From the NCBI RefSeq assembly GCF_002358085.1, contig NZ_NTJD01000004.1, forward strand, positions 62,001 through 126,000: DNA of 64,000 nt, in the 5' to 3' direction. This DNA comes from Pseudothioclava arenosa. Lineage in GTDB: Bacteria; Pseudomonadota; Alphaproteobacteria; Rhodobacterales; Rhodobacteraceae. The notes under the pieces were generated by a model, which saw only the letters and a list, made by a program, of their open reading frames with translations, did no database searches and was not told the origin of the DNA. Both the position numbers and the translations under genes were made by a program. This document shows, piece by piece, positions 29,654 to 38,932 of the stretch; position 1 is the stretch's first letter; each line of letters opens with the position of its first letter.

Positions 29654-31807
29654 ATGGCGATCTACTCGGGAACGAGCGGTGACAATATCTACACCGGCAC
29701 CACCGGAGCGGATTCGATCAATGGGGGCGCGGGGAACGACTCTCTCCTCGGCGGCGACGGCGACGATACGATCAACGGCGGCGGCACGATCGACACGGTC
29801 ACGCAGTTCCTGAGCTGGTCGCAGCAGGCGCAGATCAACAGCAACCTCGCCGGCGGGTTCGTCCAGAACACCGGCGGGATCAATGTTGCGGTCAGCTATA
29901 CCGATCTTGGGCTTGGGACCGGGTTTACGGCAAGCAACACCAATGTTGGCTATGTCGCCCCCGGCGAGAGCTTCTCGTCGAGCTCGGCCTCGACGCTGAC
30001 CGCGACCGCGGGCACCGGGCTCAGTTCGCGCGTGACGATGAACTTCTCGGCGGCCTCCGGCTCGGGCCTTGAGAACTACGTCTCCGATGTGTCCTTCCGG
30101 CTCTGGGATGTCGACAACAGCACCTGGACCGACATCATCACGATCCGCGCCTACGACGAGAACGGGCAAGAGATTCCGGTCACGCTGATCGCGACGCAAG
30201 ACAGCGTCTCGGGCCAGACCGTGACCGGCGTTGGCGGCAATAACGTCTCGGCCGATCTGGATGGCTCGGTGCTGGTGACCATCGCGGGGACGGTCTCGCG
30301 GGTCGAAATCACCTATGCCAACCAGGGCACGGGTGGGCAGGTCGTGCAGATCTCGGACGTGTATTTCACCGCGATCCAGTCCGATGACGACACGCTCGAT
30401 GGCGGGGCGGGCAATGACCTGCTGGTTGATGACGCGGGCAATGACCTGCTTTTGGGCGGCACCGGGAACGATACGCTGATCAGCGGCGTGGGCAACGACA
30501 CGCTCGATGGCGGGGCGGATAATGACTCGCTCGACGGCGGGGCGGGCAATGACACGCTCTATGGCAACACCGGCAATGATACGCTGCATGGCGGGGAGGG
30601 CGGCGACCTTCTCAGCGGCGCGCAGGGCATGGATTATGCCGATTATTCGGATTCGGATGCCGGGGTCAGCATCAACCTCTCGACCGGCGCGGCCTCGGGC
30701 GGCGATGCCACGGGCGACACGCTTTCCGGGATCGACGGGCTCTATGGTTCGAGCTTCGACGACACGCTGATCGGGTTTGATGGCTCCTCCACCTCGCCCA
30801 CAGATGCCTATACGAACATCTTCTACGGCAATGACGGCGAGGATTACCTCGATGGGCGCGGCGGCGGGGATTCGCTCTATGGCGGCACCGGCGACGACAC
30901 GATCCTTGGCGGCGCGGGCAATGACTATCTCGAGGGTGGCGAGGGGCTGGACTCGGTCGTTGGCGGCACCGGGTCTGACACGATCTCGGTCACCGAAGGG
31001 TTGGATATCGGCGAGCATATCGACGGTTCCGAGGATCTCGATAACAGCGATATCGACACGCTGATCATCAACGGGCGCGCCAAGATCATCTACGATCCGA
31101 ACGATCCCGAGGCGGGCACGATCCGCTGGGCGGATGGCAGCACGACCACCTTCGATAATATCGAAAATATCGTTCATGTTCCGTGCTTTACGCCCGGAAC
31201 GCTGATTGAGACGGCAACCGGATCGCGGCCTGTGGAGAAGATCGTGGCGGGCGATCGGGTGCTGACGCGGGACAATGGCTATCGCACCGTCCGCTGGGTC
31301 GGTGTGAAGCGCGTTGATGGCGCCTGGCTCGCGTCGATGCCAAAGCTTGCGCCGGTGTTGATCCGTGCGGGTGCGCTGGGGCCCGCGCGGCCTGAGCGCG
31401 ACATGATGGTCTCGCCGCAGCATCGGATGCTGCTGACGGGCGCGCGCGCCGAGATGCTGTTCGGCGAAAGGGAAGTGCTGGTTCCGGCGATCCATCTGGT
31501 CGGCCAGCCCGGGGTTTCACGCGCTGCGCCGCAAGAGGTGACCTACATTCACCTGCTTTTTGACCACCATGAGATTGTTCTGTCGGATGGCTGTTGGAGC
31601 GAGAGCTTTCAGCCCGGAGCACGCGCGCTGGCCGGGCTTGGAAGCGCGCAGCAACAGGAATTGTATGCCTTGTTCCCCGAGCTTGAGGCACAAATCTGCG
31701 CCGGGCGCTGGCCGGGCGCGCGGCGATCATTGCGGGGGCACGAGGCGCGGGTGCTTCTGGCCGGGAATTCCCCGCGGGTAGAGGGGCACAATTCGGCGCG
31801 CTTGTAA
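29654..31807 (+). CDS. RTX calcium-binding repeat protein with C-terminal Hint domain, larger paralogue
   Basis: A 717-residue protein. A first short repeat block (residues 10-45) is followed by a beta-rich domain of about 190 residues (VNMNFSAASGSGLENYVSDVSFRLWDVD-type strands). Then come two RTX blocks, near residues 245-320 and 390-455. The Hint domain begins with PCFTPGTLIETATGSRPVEK near 513 and contains VLTRDNGYRTVRWVG, MMVSPQHRMLL, FDHHEIVLSDG and SFQPGARAL, all matching the 27865 gene. The C-terminal tail is about 20 residues longer than in that paralogue. Export by a type I system is inferred. Confidence 0.88.
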   Translation: MAIYSGTSGDNIYTGTTGADSINGGAGNDSLLGGDGDDTINGGGTIDTVTQFLSWSQQAQINSNLAGGFVQNTGGINVAVSYTDLGLGTGFTASNTNVGYVAPGESFSSSSASTLTATAGTGLSSRVTMNFSAASGSGLENYVSDVSFRLWDVDNSTWTDIITIRAYDENGQEIPVTLIATQDSVSGQTVTGVGGNNVSADLDGSVLVTIAGTVSRVEITYANQGTGGQVVQISDVYFTAIQSDDDTLDGGAGNDLLVDDAGNDLLLGGTGNDTLISGVGNDTLDGGADNDSLDGGAGNDTLYGNTGNDTLHGGEGGDLLSGAQGMDYADYSDSDAGVSINLSTGAASGGDATGDTLSGIDGLYGSSFDDTLIGFDGSSTSPTDAYTNIFYGNDGEDYLDGRGGGDSLYGGTGDDTILGGAGNDYLEGGEGLDSVVGGTGSDTISVTEGLDIGEHIDGSEDLDNSDIDTLIINGRAKIIYDPNDPEAGTIRWADGSTTTFDNIENIVHVPCFTPGTLIETATGSRPVEKIVAGDRVLTRDNGYRTVRWVGVKRVDGAWLASMPKLAPVLIRAGALGPARPERDMMVSPQHRMLLTGARAEMLFGEREVLVPAIHLVGQPGVSRAAPQEVTYIHLLFDHHEIVLSDGCWSESFQPGARALAGLGSAQQQELYALFPELEAQICAGRWPGARRSLRGHEARVLLAGNSPRVEGHNSARL

Positions 31808-31887
31808 CATTGTGCGTGTCATGGCGCGGTACAAAATAGTGTGCGCCGCGTCACCGCCACAAGCGCCCGAGGCACGCGCAAAGCATG

Positions 31888-31914
31888 AAAAAAGGACCGG
31901 GCAGAGCCCGGCCC
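31888..31914 (-). terminator. Terminator downstream of the DUF1127 gene
   Basis: CCGGGC (31897-31902) pairs with GCCCGG (31906-31911), extended by two more G-C pairs. On the minus strand six Ts follow (31893-31888). Confidence 0.75.
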
Positions 31915-31947
31915 AGGAAGAGGGCCGACAGGGGACTGCGGCGCCCG

Positions 31948-32151
31948 TTACTGCCAGAAGGGGCGCGCGGATTCGCGCTTGGCCTCGCCTTCGGTCATTC
32001 CGATATCTTCAAGCAGGTGTGCGTCCAGCGCCCGCAGCGCGACGCGGGTTCGGCGTGCCATGATCCAGCGCGCAAGAACACCTTTCTGCGCCGGATTCCG
32101 GCGTGAGGCGCGGGCAAAGGGGCTTTGGGTGGACAGCGTCGAACCGAACAT
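31948..32151 (-). CDS. DUF1127 small basic protein
   Basis: A 67-residue protein. The C-terminal part RTRVALRALDAHLLEDIGMTEGEAKRESARPFW is the DUF1127 (YjiS-like) motif. Small DUF1127 proteins in alphaproteobacteria take part in RNA turnover, phosphate and stress responses. AGGTGACCT lies upstream of the ATG at 32151. The gene is divergent from the MocR regulator, with the TGATACAA repeats between, and has its own terminator. Confidence 0.8.
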   Translation of the reverse strand: MFGSTLSTQSPFARASRRNPAQKGVLARWIMARRTRVALRALDAHLLEDIGMTEGEAKRESARPFWQ

Positions 32152-32172
32152 AGGTCACCTGCATTTTGTTAT

Positions 32173-32254
32173 TGATACAATCACCATTCATCTGGTATTG
32201 AATTAATACAAAGCTGCAACAAAACTCGCCAGAGAAACATTGTGTCTGATACAA
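32173..32254. promoter_or_regulatory. Three direct TRATACAA repeats upstream of the MocR-type regulator
   Basis: TGATACAA (32173-32180), TAATACAA (32204-32211) and TGATACAA (32247-32254) lie on one strand in the divergent promoter region and over the GTG start. GTATTGAATTAATAC (32195-32209) is a partial palindrome. Direct repeats of this kind are typical MocR/PdxR operators, so self-regulation is likely. Confidence 0.5.
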
Positions 32255-33657
32255 GCTGGAAGCCTGACCTCTCCGCCCGTTCCGGGCCGAAATATCTTTC
32301 GCTGGTGCGTGCGGTGCGCGAGGGCGTTCGCAGCGGGGCGCTTCCGGCGGGATCGCGGCTTCCGACGGTGCGCGATCTGGCCTGGCGGCTGAGCGTGACG
32401 CCGGGCACCGTGTCGCGCGCCTATCAGATCGCGACGCAAGAGGGGCTGCTGGAAGCCGTGGTGGGGCGCGGCACCTTTGTCGCCTCGCGCACACAACGGT
32501 TTGGCCCGACCGAGCCCCTCTATTCGCAACCCTCATCGCTTTACGGCGAGATGCCCGGCGTGGTCGATCTGCGCTCGCCGCAGCTCCCTGATGTCGGCCA
32601 GACCAAGGCGCTGGCCCATGCCATGGCAGAGGCGGCGGCGGATCTGGATGCGCATTACCTCGAATATCCGGGGTTGCGGCGCGATTATTACTGCCGCGAG
32701 GCGGTATTGAACTGGTTTCCCGAGGCTTGTTCCCTCGATGGTGTCATCACGCCCGAGGATATTGTGCTGACACATGGCGGTCAGAACGGGATCAATGTGG
32801 TGATGCAATGCTGCCTGCGCGGTGATCGCCCGGTGGTTTTCGTCGAAGAGCTGGCCTATCCGGGGTTCCGCCACGCGGCGCGGCTCAACCGGGCCGAGGT
32901 CGTGGCGGTGGCGCTCGACGATCAGGGGATGATCCCCGAGGCGCTCGATGCGGCCTGCCGGCGCCATCGCGGCCAGATTGTCTGCATCACGCCCGACGCG
33001 CAGAACCCGACCGCGGTGCGCATGAGCACCGAGCGACGCGAGGCGATTGCCGAGGTCGCCCGCCGCCATGACCTGCAGATCATCGAGGACGATTGCTATA
33101 CCGCGCCGGTCACCGGGCTTCCGAGCCTGCGCGCGATCGCGCCGGAACGCGCCTGGCATGTCACCTCGATCTCCAAGACGATCTCGGCGGGGCTGCGCTT
33201 TGGCTTTGTCGTCGCGCCCGAGGGCATGGGCGAAGCGGGGCGGCTGGCGGCGCAGCATGGTTTCTTTGGCCTGTCGCGGCCGGTGACCGATATCGTCACG
33301 CGACTGATGAATTCGGGCGAGGCGATGCGGCTGCGTTATTCGGCGCAGGAGGAGATGGGGCGGCGGTTGCAGATGACGCTGCAGGCGCTTGGCGATCAGG
33401 ACCTGAGCTGGCTGCCGGGCCTGTCCTTCGTCTGGCTCAAGCTGCCGCTGGGCTGGCGCGGCTCGGTTTTCGCGCGCATGGCCGAGGCCGAAGGGGTGCT
33501 GGTGCGCTCGGCCGATGAATATGTGCTCCATGACGGGCATGCGCCGAACGCGGTGCGCATCGCGATGGCGGGCGGCGTGCCCGAAGAGCAGTTCAATCAG
33601 GCGATCCAGCGCCTCAAACGCCTGCTGGAACGTCAACCCACCGATCTGCCCGTCTGA
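32242..33657 (+). CDS. MocR-type GntR/aminotransferase transcriptional regulator
   Basis: A 471-residue regulator. Residues 15-85 are a GntR winged helix (PAGSRLPTVRDLAWRLSVTPGTVSRAYQIATQEGLLEAVVGRGTFV). The rest is a class I aminotransferase fold with the PLP lysine in TSISKTISAGLRFGFV near residue 315. Such proteins sense an amine or PLP-related ligand. It starts at a GTG within a TGATACAA repeat and ends 127 bases upstream of the ABC transporter genes, so it may regulate that polyamine-type uptake system, as PuuR- or GabR-like regulators do. Confidence 0.88.
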   Translation: MSDTSWKPDLSARSGPKYLSLVRAVREGVRSGALPAGSRLPTVRDLAWRLSVTPGTVSRAYQIATQEGLLEAVVGRGTFVASRTQRFGPTEPLYSQPSSLYGEMPGVVDLRSPQLPDVGQTKALAHAMAEAAADLDAHYLEYPGLRRDYYCREAVLNWFPEACSLDGVITPEDIVLTHGGQNGINVVMQCCLRGDRPVVFVEELAYPGFRHAARLNRAEVVAVALDDQGMIPEALDAACRRHRGQIVCITPDAQNPTAVRMSTERREAIAEVARRHDLQIIEDDCYTAPVTGLPSLRAIAPERAWHVTSISKTISAGLRFGFVVAPEGMGEAGRLAAQHGFFGLSRPVTDIVTRLMNSGEAMRLRYSAQEEMGRRLQMTLQALGDQDLSWLPGLSFVWLKLPLGWRGSVFARMAEAEGVLVRSADEYVLHDGHAPNAVRIAMAGGVPEEQFNQAIQRLKRLLERQPTDLPV

Positions 33658-33784
33658 ACAGCGCCTTATTTTCGGGCGGTTGCGTGAAATTCACGCGCCG
33701 CCCCTTACGGCCCCTCTTTTCACTTCCCGAACCATGTGCTTTCGTCGGCTCCGCGATCTCGTTTGGGCGCAGAAGGGGGCGGAC

Positions 33785-34684
33785 ATGGCGCAATCGGCTT
33801 GGAGCCGGATCAAGCATTCCGAAGCGGCGAACGGCCTTGCGCTGGTCAGCCCGACGGCGATCTATGCGATCTTGCTGTTGGCGGCGCCGCTGCTGACGAT
33901 TTTCGCCTTTTCCTTCTTCAAGGATGGCTATCTGACGGTCATTCGCGAAGTCACGCTGGAAAACTACATCGCGGTCTGGAGCGACCCGATCTTTCGCTCG
34001 ATCCTGCTGCGTTCGCTGATCGTGGCGGGTCTGGTGACGCTGGCCACCGTGGCGCTGGCCTTTCCGGTTGCTTATTTCCTGTCGTTCAAGCTGCGCCCCG
34101 AGCGCAAGTCGCTCTGGCTCTTCCTGATCACCATCCCGTTCTGGACGAGCTACCTGATCCGCGTGTTCCTGTGGAAGGTGATCCTGGGCTACAACGGTGT
34201 GATCAATTCGGGGCTGAAATCGCTGGGGCTGATCGGTGACGGGCGGCTGATTGAAGACCCGATCCAGATGCTCAATACCGTGGGCGCGATCACGGTGACG
34301 CTGGCCCATGCCTATGCGCCCTTCGCGATCCTGCCGATTTTCGTGGCGCTGGAAAAGATCGACCGCTCGCTGCTGGAAGCCGGGCAGGACCTTGGCGAAT
34401 CGAAGGCGATGACCTTCCTGCGCGTGACCTTGCCTTTGGCGATGCCGGGCGTGGTGGCGGCGGTGCTGATCGTCTTCATCCCGACGATCGGGGATTATGT
34501 GACGCCCGAACTGATCGGCGGCGGCAAGCTTCCGATGGTCGCGAACATGATCCAGGCGCAGCTTTTGCCCCTTGATAACAAGCCGATGGGCTCGGCGATC
34601 GCGATCTCGGCGATGGCGGTGGTCGCGCTGATCTCGCTTGGCTTCGTCGCGATGAACCGGCGCTATCTGCGAGGTGCGAAATGA
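33785..34684 (+). CDS. ABC transporter permease, polyamine type (PotB-like)
   Basis: A 299-residue inner-membrane permease with six hydrophobic segments. The cytoplasmic EAA loop reads EAGQDLGESKAMTFLRVTLPLAMPG near residue 198, which docks on the ATPase. TSYLIRVFLWKVILGYNGVIN is characteristic of spermidine/putrescine permease PotB. The ATG at 33785 follows AAGGGGGCGG. It overlaps the next permease gene by four bases. Imported substrate is inferred from family; related systems also take other small organic cations. Confidence 0.88.
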   Translation: MAQSAWSRIKHSEAANGLALVSPTAIYAILLLAAPLLTIFAFSFFKDGYLTVIREVTLENYIAVWSDPIFRSILLRSLIVAGLVTLATVALAFPVAYFLSFKLRPERKSLWLFLITIPFWTSYLIRVFLWKVILGYNGVINSGLKSLGLIGDGRLIEDPIQMLNTVGAITVTLAHAYAPFAILPIFVALEKIDRSLLEAGQDLGESKAMTFLRVTLPLAMPGVVAAVLIVFIPTIGDYVTPELIGGGKLPMVANMIQAQLLPLDNKPMGSAIAISAMAVVALISLGFVAMNRRYLRGAK

Positions 34685-35487
34685 AGCTGCCCTCGCTGCG
34701 CATCTACGCGCTCGCCTATCTGCTGTTCCTCTACGCGCCGATCCTCTTGCTGCCGATCTTTGCCTTCAACGATGGCACGATCATCGCCTTCCCGCTGAAG
34801 GGCTTCACGCTGGAATGGTTCGGCCAGATGTTCGCCAATGACACCTTGCGCCGCGCGGTGGGCAATTCGCTCATCATCGCGGGCTCGACGGCGGTCTTTG
34901 CCACGGTGCTGGGGATTTTCGCGGCGCGCGCGGGCTCACGCTTTCGCTTTCCGGGCAAGGGGCCGATCATGGGGCTGATCATGCTGCCCCTGGTGCTGCC
35001 TGAAATCATGGTCGGCGGCTCGCTTTTGCTGGTGCTTCTGTCGGTTGGCATCGAGCTGTCGGTCTTCACCGTGATCCTTGGCCATGTGCTGATCGCCACG
35101 CCCTACACGATCGCGATCCTGAACACGGCCTTTAGCTCGCTCGATGTCTCGCTCGAAGAGGCTGCCTATGATCTGGGCGAGGGCAAATGGTCGACCTTCC
35201 GGCTGATCACGCTGCCGCTGGTGCTGCCCGGCATCATCTCCTCGATGCTGATCGCCTTCACCATCTCACTCGATGAATTCATCATCGCCTTCTTCCTTGC
35301 CGGGAATGAGCCCACGCTGCCGACCTATATCTTCTCGCAGCTGCGCTTCCCGAAACAGATCCCGATGATCATGGCGCTTGGCACCTGCCTCGTGGCGCTG
35401 TCGATCATTCTCCTGACCATCGCTGAATATTTCCGCCGCCGCGGCATCGCGAAGACCGGCGGCAAGGATACCGGAGGCTTCCTGTGA
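34681..35487 (+). CDS. ABC transporter permease, polyamine type (PotC-like)
   Basis: A 268-residue permease with six membrane segments. The EAA loop is EEAAYDLGEGKWSTFRLITLPLVLPGI near residue 155. FNDGTIIAFPLKGFTLEWF at the N-terminal side and ISLDEFIIAFFLAG are typical of PotC. It is coupled to both neighbours by four-base overlaps (ATGA upstream, GTGA downstream), so permeases and ATPase are made together. Confidence 0.88.
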   Translation: MKLPSLRIYALAYLLFLYAPILLLPIFAFNDGTIIAFPLKGFTLEWFGQMFANDTLRRAVGNSLIIAGSTAVFATVLGIFAARAGSRFRFPGKGPIMGLIMLPLVLPEIMVGGSLLLVLLSVGIELSVFTVILGHVLIATPYTIAILNTAFSSLDVSLEEAAYDLGEGKWSTFRLITLPLVLPGIISSMLIAFTISLDEFIIAFFLAGNEPTLPTYIFSQLRFPKQIPMIMALGTCLVALSIILLTIAEYFRRRGIAKTGGKDTGGFL

Positions 35488-36629
35488 TCGACGTCAAACC
35501 CGCCCCGCGCAACGTGATTGCGGCCAAGGTGCCGCTCGATCAACGCAAGACGATGATCGAGTTTCAGGACGTGCATAAATATTACGGAGATTACCACGCG
35601 CTGCGCGGTATCACCGCCACCATCCGCGAGGGCGAGTTTTTCTCGCTCCTCGGTCCCTCGGGCTGCGGCAAGACCACGCTTCTGCGCACCATCGCGGGGT
35701 TCGAGGGGATTTCCTCGGGCGCGGTGCTGATCGACGGCAACAGCATGGAAAACGTGCCCGCGAACAAGCGCCCGACCAATATGGTGTTCCAGAGCTACGC
35801 GATCTTTCCGCATCTGACGGTCGCCCAGAACGTGGGTTTTGGCCTGCGCCGCGATCCGCGCTCCAAGGCCGAGAAAGACAAGCTCGTCGAGGAATCGCTC
35901 GAGATGGTTGGGCTGAAGGGCTATGGCGCGCGCGCCGCGCACGCGCTTTCGGGCGGCCAGCGCCAGCGCGTGGCCCTGGCCCGCGCGCTGATCCTCAAAC
36001 CCAAGGTGCTGCTGCTCGACGAGCCGCTTTCCGCGCTCGACAAAAAGATCCGCGAACAGATGCAGGTCGAGCTGATCAAGCTGCAGCGCGAGGTCGGCAT
36101 CACCTTCGTTCTGGTGACGCATGACCAGGAAGAGGCGCTGGTCATGTCCGACCGGATCGCGGTGATGTTCGAAGGCGAGATCGCCCAGCTCGCCGATCCC
36201 GAAACCCTCTATCGCCGCCCCAATTCGCGCCGCGTCGCGGATTTCATCGGGGTAATGAATTTCCTGCCTGCGCGCGTCCTGGGCGAGGGCAATGGCCATA
36301 TCCAGCTGGATGTGCCGGGCTTGGGGCCGCTCGACGTGACCGAAGAACAGGCCTCGGCCGCCCCGAATGGCGGCGAGGCGGCGGTGGGCTTCCGCCCCGA
36401 GACGCTGACGCTCCTCTACGATGGCCAGACGCCCCTGGACCGCGAAGCGCCCGGCACGATCGACGAGGTCGTCTATTACGGCGACATGACCTATTACGAC
36501 GTGAAGCTCGACGGGGTCGAGAAACCGGTGCGGATCTCGATGCGCAACGTCTTTGGCCGTCCGGTTCTCGATGTCGGCACCCGCACCCGCGTCGCCTGGT
36601 CGCCGGGCGCACTGGTGCTCTTCCGCTAA
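35484..36629 (+). CDS. ABC transporter ATPase, polyamine type (PotA-like)
   Basis: A 381-residue ATPase. Walker A is GPSGCGKTT near residue 55, the signature LSGGQRQRVALARAL near 155, Walker B LLLDEPLSALD near 177 and the switch histidine in VTHDQ. The last 120 residues are a TOBE domain. The GTG at 35484 overlaps the permease stop. A terminator follows at 36681. No periplasmic binding protein gene is next to this set, which is unusual for a Pot-type operon; it must be supplied from elsewhere. Confidence 0.9.
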   Translation: MIDVKPAPRNVIAAKVPLDQRKTMIEFQDVHKYYGDYHALRGITATIREGEFFSLLGPSGCGKTTLLRTIAGFEGISSGAVLIDGNSMENVPANKRPTNMVFQSYAIFPHLTVAQNVGFGLRRDPRSKAEKDKLVEESLEMVGLKGYGARAAHALSGGQRQRVALARALILKPKVLLLDEPLSALDKKIREQMQVELIKLQREVGITFVLVTHDQEEALVMSDRIAVMFEGEIAQLADPETLYRRPNSRRVADFIGVMNFLPARVLGEGNGHIQLDVPGLGPLDVTEEQASAAPNGGEAAVGFRPETLTLLYDGQTPLDREAPGTIDEVVYYGDMTYYDVKLDGVEKPVRISMRNVFGRPVLDVGTRTRVAWSPGALVLFR

Positions 36630-36680
36630 ACCCCTTCATTTTGCCGGAAATATCCCGGGGGGGTCTTTACGAAGTAAAGA

Positions 36681-36703
36681 GGGGAGCAGAGCCCCCCTTT
36701 TTT
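36681..36703 (+). terminator. Terminator of the ABC transporter operon
   Basis: GGGGAGC (36681-36687) pairs with GCCCCCC (36691-36697, one mismatch), followed by six Ts. It lies between converging operons. Confidence 0.7.
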
Positions 36704-36706
36704 GTC

Positions 36707-38527
36707 TCAGCTTTCCGCGCGCGCCTGACGCTTGCGCTCATGCGGGTCAAGGTAGCGCTTGCGCAGACGCACGATCTTCGGCGTCACCTCGACCAGCTCG
36801 TCGTCGTTGATATAGGCGATCGCTTCTTCGAGGCTCATCCGCACCGGCGGCGTGAGGCGCACGGCCTCGTCGGTGCCCGACGCGCGCACGTTGGTCAGTT
36901 TCTTGCCCTTGAGCGGGTTCACCTCGAGGTCGTTATCGCGGGAATGCTCGCCGATGATCATGCCCTCATAGACCTGCTCCTGCGCGCCGATGAACAGCTT
37001 GCCGCGTTCTTCGAGGTTCCACAGCGCATAGGCGACCGAGACGCCGTTCTCCATCGAGATCAGCACGCCCTGACGGCGACCCTCGATCGCACCCTTGTAG
37101 GGTGCCCAGCTGTTAAAGATGCGGTTCAGCACGCCGTTGCCGCGCGTGTCGGTCATGAACTCGCCCTGATAGCCGATCAGCCCGCGCGAGGGCACCAGCG
37201 CGACAATGCGCGTCTTGCCGCCTTCGGCCGGGCGCATTTCGGTCAGCTCGCCCTTGCGCACGCCGGTCAGTTTCTCGATCACGGCGCCCGAATATTCGTC
37301 ATCGACATCGATGATGACCTCTTCGATCGGCTCCATGCGCTGGCCGTCTTCCTCGCGGAAGATCACCTTCGGGCGCGAGATCGACAGCTCGAACCCTTCG
37401 CGGCGCATGTTCTCGATCAGCACGCCCATCTGCAATTCGCCGCGCCCCGAGACGACAAAGGCCTCGCCGCCGGGGGTGTCCTCGACGCGGATCGCAACGT
37501 TGGTTTCGGCCTCTTTCAGGAGACGCTCGCGGATCACGCGCGATTGCACCTTGGTGCCGTCGCGGCCGGCCAGCGGGCTGTCGTTGATGCCAAAAGTGAC
37601 CGAGATCGTCGGCGGGTCGATCGGCTGCGCGTCAAGCGCGGTGTCGACCTCGAGCGCGCAGAGCGTATCGGCCACAGTGGCCTTCGACATACCCGCGATC
37701 GAGACGATGTCGCCGGCGACGGCTTCGTCGATCGGCTGCTGCGAGAGGCCGCGGAAGGCGAGGATCTTGGTGCAGCGGAACTGCTCGATCTTGTCGCCCT
37801 TGCGCGACAGCGCCTTCAGCGGGTCGCCGACCTTGAGCGTGCCCGATTCCACGCGACCCGTCAGGATGCGCCCGATGAACGGGTCGGCGCCCAGCGTGGT
37901 CGCCAGCATGCGGAAGGGTTGATCGGCCTGAAACTCCTGCTTCGGCGGCTCGACATGCTCGAGGATCAGGTCGAACAGCGCCGACAGGTCCTTGCGCGGG
38001 CCGTCGAGGTCGCGATCCGCCCAACCGCCGATGCCCGAGGCATAGACATGCGGGAAATCGAGCTGCTCGTCATTGGCGCCGAGGTTGGCAAACAGGTCGA
38101 ACACTTCATCCAGCGCGCGATCGGGCTCGGCGGCGGGCTTGTCGACCTTGTTCAGCACGACGATGGGCTTGAGCCCCAGCGCCAGCGCCTTTTGCGTGAC
38201 GAACTTGGTCTGCGGCATCGGGCCTTCGGCCGCGTCGACCAGAAGGCAGACGCCGTCGACCATCGACAGGATGCGCTCCACCTCGCCGCCGAAATCGGCG
38301 TGGCCGGGGGTGTCGACGATGTTGATCCGCGTGCCTTTCCATTCGACCGAAGTCGCCTTGGCCAGAATGGTGATGCCGCGCTCGCGCTCGATGTCGTTGC
38401 TGTCCATGGCCCGCTCGGCCACGGCCTGATTTTCCCGGAACGCGCCCGACTGGCTGAGCAGTTTGTCGACCAGCGTGGTCTTGCCGTGGTCAACGTGCGC
38501 AATGATCGCGATATTGCGAAGGTCCAT
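36707..38527 (-). CDS. typA: Ribosome-associated GTPase TypA/BipA
   Basis: A 606-residue translational GTPase. G1 is AHVDHGKTT near residue 10, G2 is ERERGITI, G3 [11 protein letters not shown]4 NKVDK. Domains III-V and the BipA-specific C-terminus ([36 protein letters not shown]) are complete. It helps ribosome assembly and growth under stress and cold. The ATG at 38527 gives the family length and has AGGCGG upstream; an earlier in-frame ATG would add 11 residues. Confidence 0.96.
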   Translation of the reverse strand: MDLRNIAIIAHVDHGKTTLVDKLLSQSGAFRENQAVAERAMDSNDIERERGITILAKATSVEWKGTRINIVDTPGHADFGGEVERILSMVDGVCLLVDAAEGPMPQTKFVTQKALALGLKPIVVLNKVDKPAAEPDRALDEVFDLFANLGANDEQLDFPHVYASGIGGWADRDLDGPRKDLSALFDLILEHVEPPKQEFQADQPFRMLATTLGADPFIGRILTGRVESGTLKVGDPLKALSRKGDKIEQFRCTKILAFRGLSQQPIDEAVAGDIVSIAGMSKATVADTLCALEVDTALDAQPIDPPTISVTFGINDSPLAGRDGTKVQSRVIRERLLKEAETNVAIRVEDTPGGEAFVVSGRGELQMGVLIENMRREGFELSISRPKVIFREEDGQRMEPIEEVIIDVDDEYSGAVIEKLTGVRKGELTEMRPAEGGKTRIVALVPSRGLIGYQGEFMTDTRGNGVLNRIFNSWAPYKGAIEGRRQGVLISMENGVSVAYALWNLEERGKLFIGAQEQVYEGMIIGEHSRDNDLEVNPLKGKKLTNVRASGTDEAVRLTPPVRMSLEEAIAYINDDELVEVTPKIVRLRKRYLDPHERKRQARAES

Positions 38528-38586
38528 GATATCCGCCTGTTCGTGGTTTGGGGCGGCCATACAGGCAAAAGCGCGCCTTGGCCAGC

Positions 38587-38919
38587 CTAATGCGTGCCCG
38601 ATTTCGAGAACAGGTTGATGACAAGGATGCCCGTGATGATCAGGCCAAGCCCCAGAAAGGCCGCCGGATCAAGTTTTTGCCCAAACAGCACCCGCCCCGA
38701 GACGGTGATCAGGATGATCCCGATCCCCGACCAGAGCGCATAGGTGATGCCAAGCGGCAGCTCTTTCAGCACCAGCGTAAAGAACCAGAACGCGCCCGCA
38801 AACCCCACCACCACGCCGAGCGAGGGCCAGAGCCGGGTGAATTGCTGGCTCGCTTGCAGGCAGGACGAGCCGAAGGTCTCGAACAGCACCGCGATCAGCA
38901 GGAACAGATAGGTTTTCAT
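38587..38919 (-). CDS. Small multidrug resistance (SMR) family exporter, EmrE-like
   Basis: A 110-residue protein with four membrane helices. The essential glutamate is E14 (AVLFETFGSS), and the LGITYALWSGIGIILITVSG segment of helix 3 is the SMR signature. EmrE-type members exchange protons for hydrophobic cations; other SMR members export guanidinium, and the choice cannot be made by eye. It lies between typA and a YitT gene, 13 bases from the latter, so it is likely co-transcribed. Confidence 0.88.
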   Translation of the reverse strand: MKTYLFLLIAVLFETFGSSCLQASQQFTRLWPSLGVVVGFAGAFWFFTLVLKELPLGITYALWSGIGIILITVSGRVLFGQKLDPAAFLGLGLIITGILVINLFSKSGTH

Positions 38920-38932
38920 GGCGAGGCTCGCT

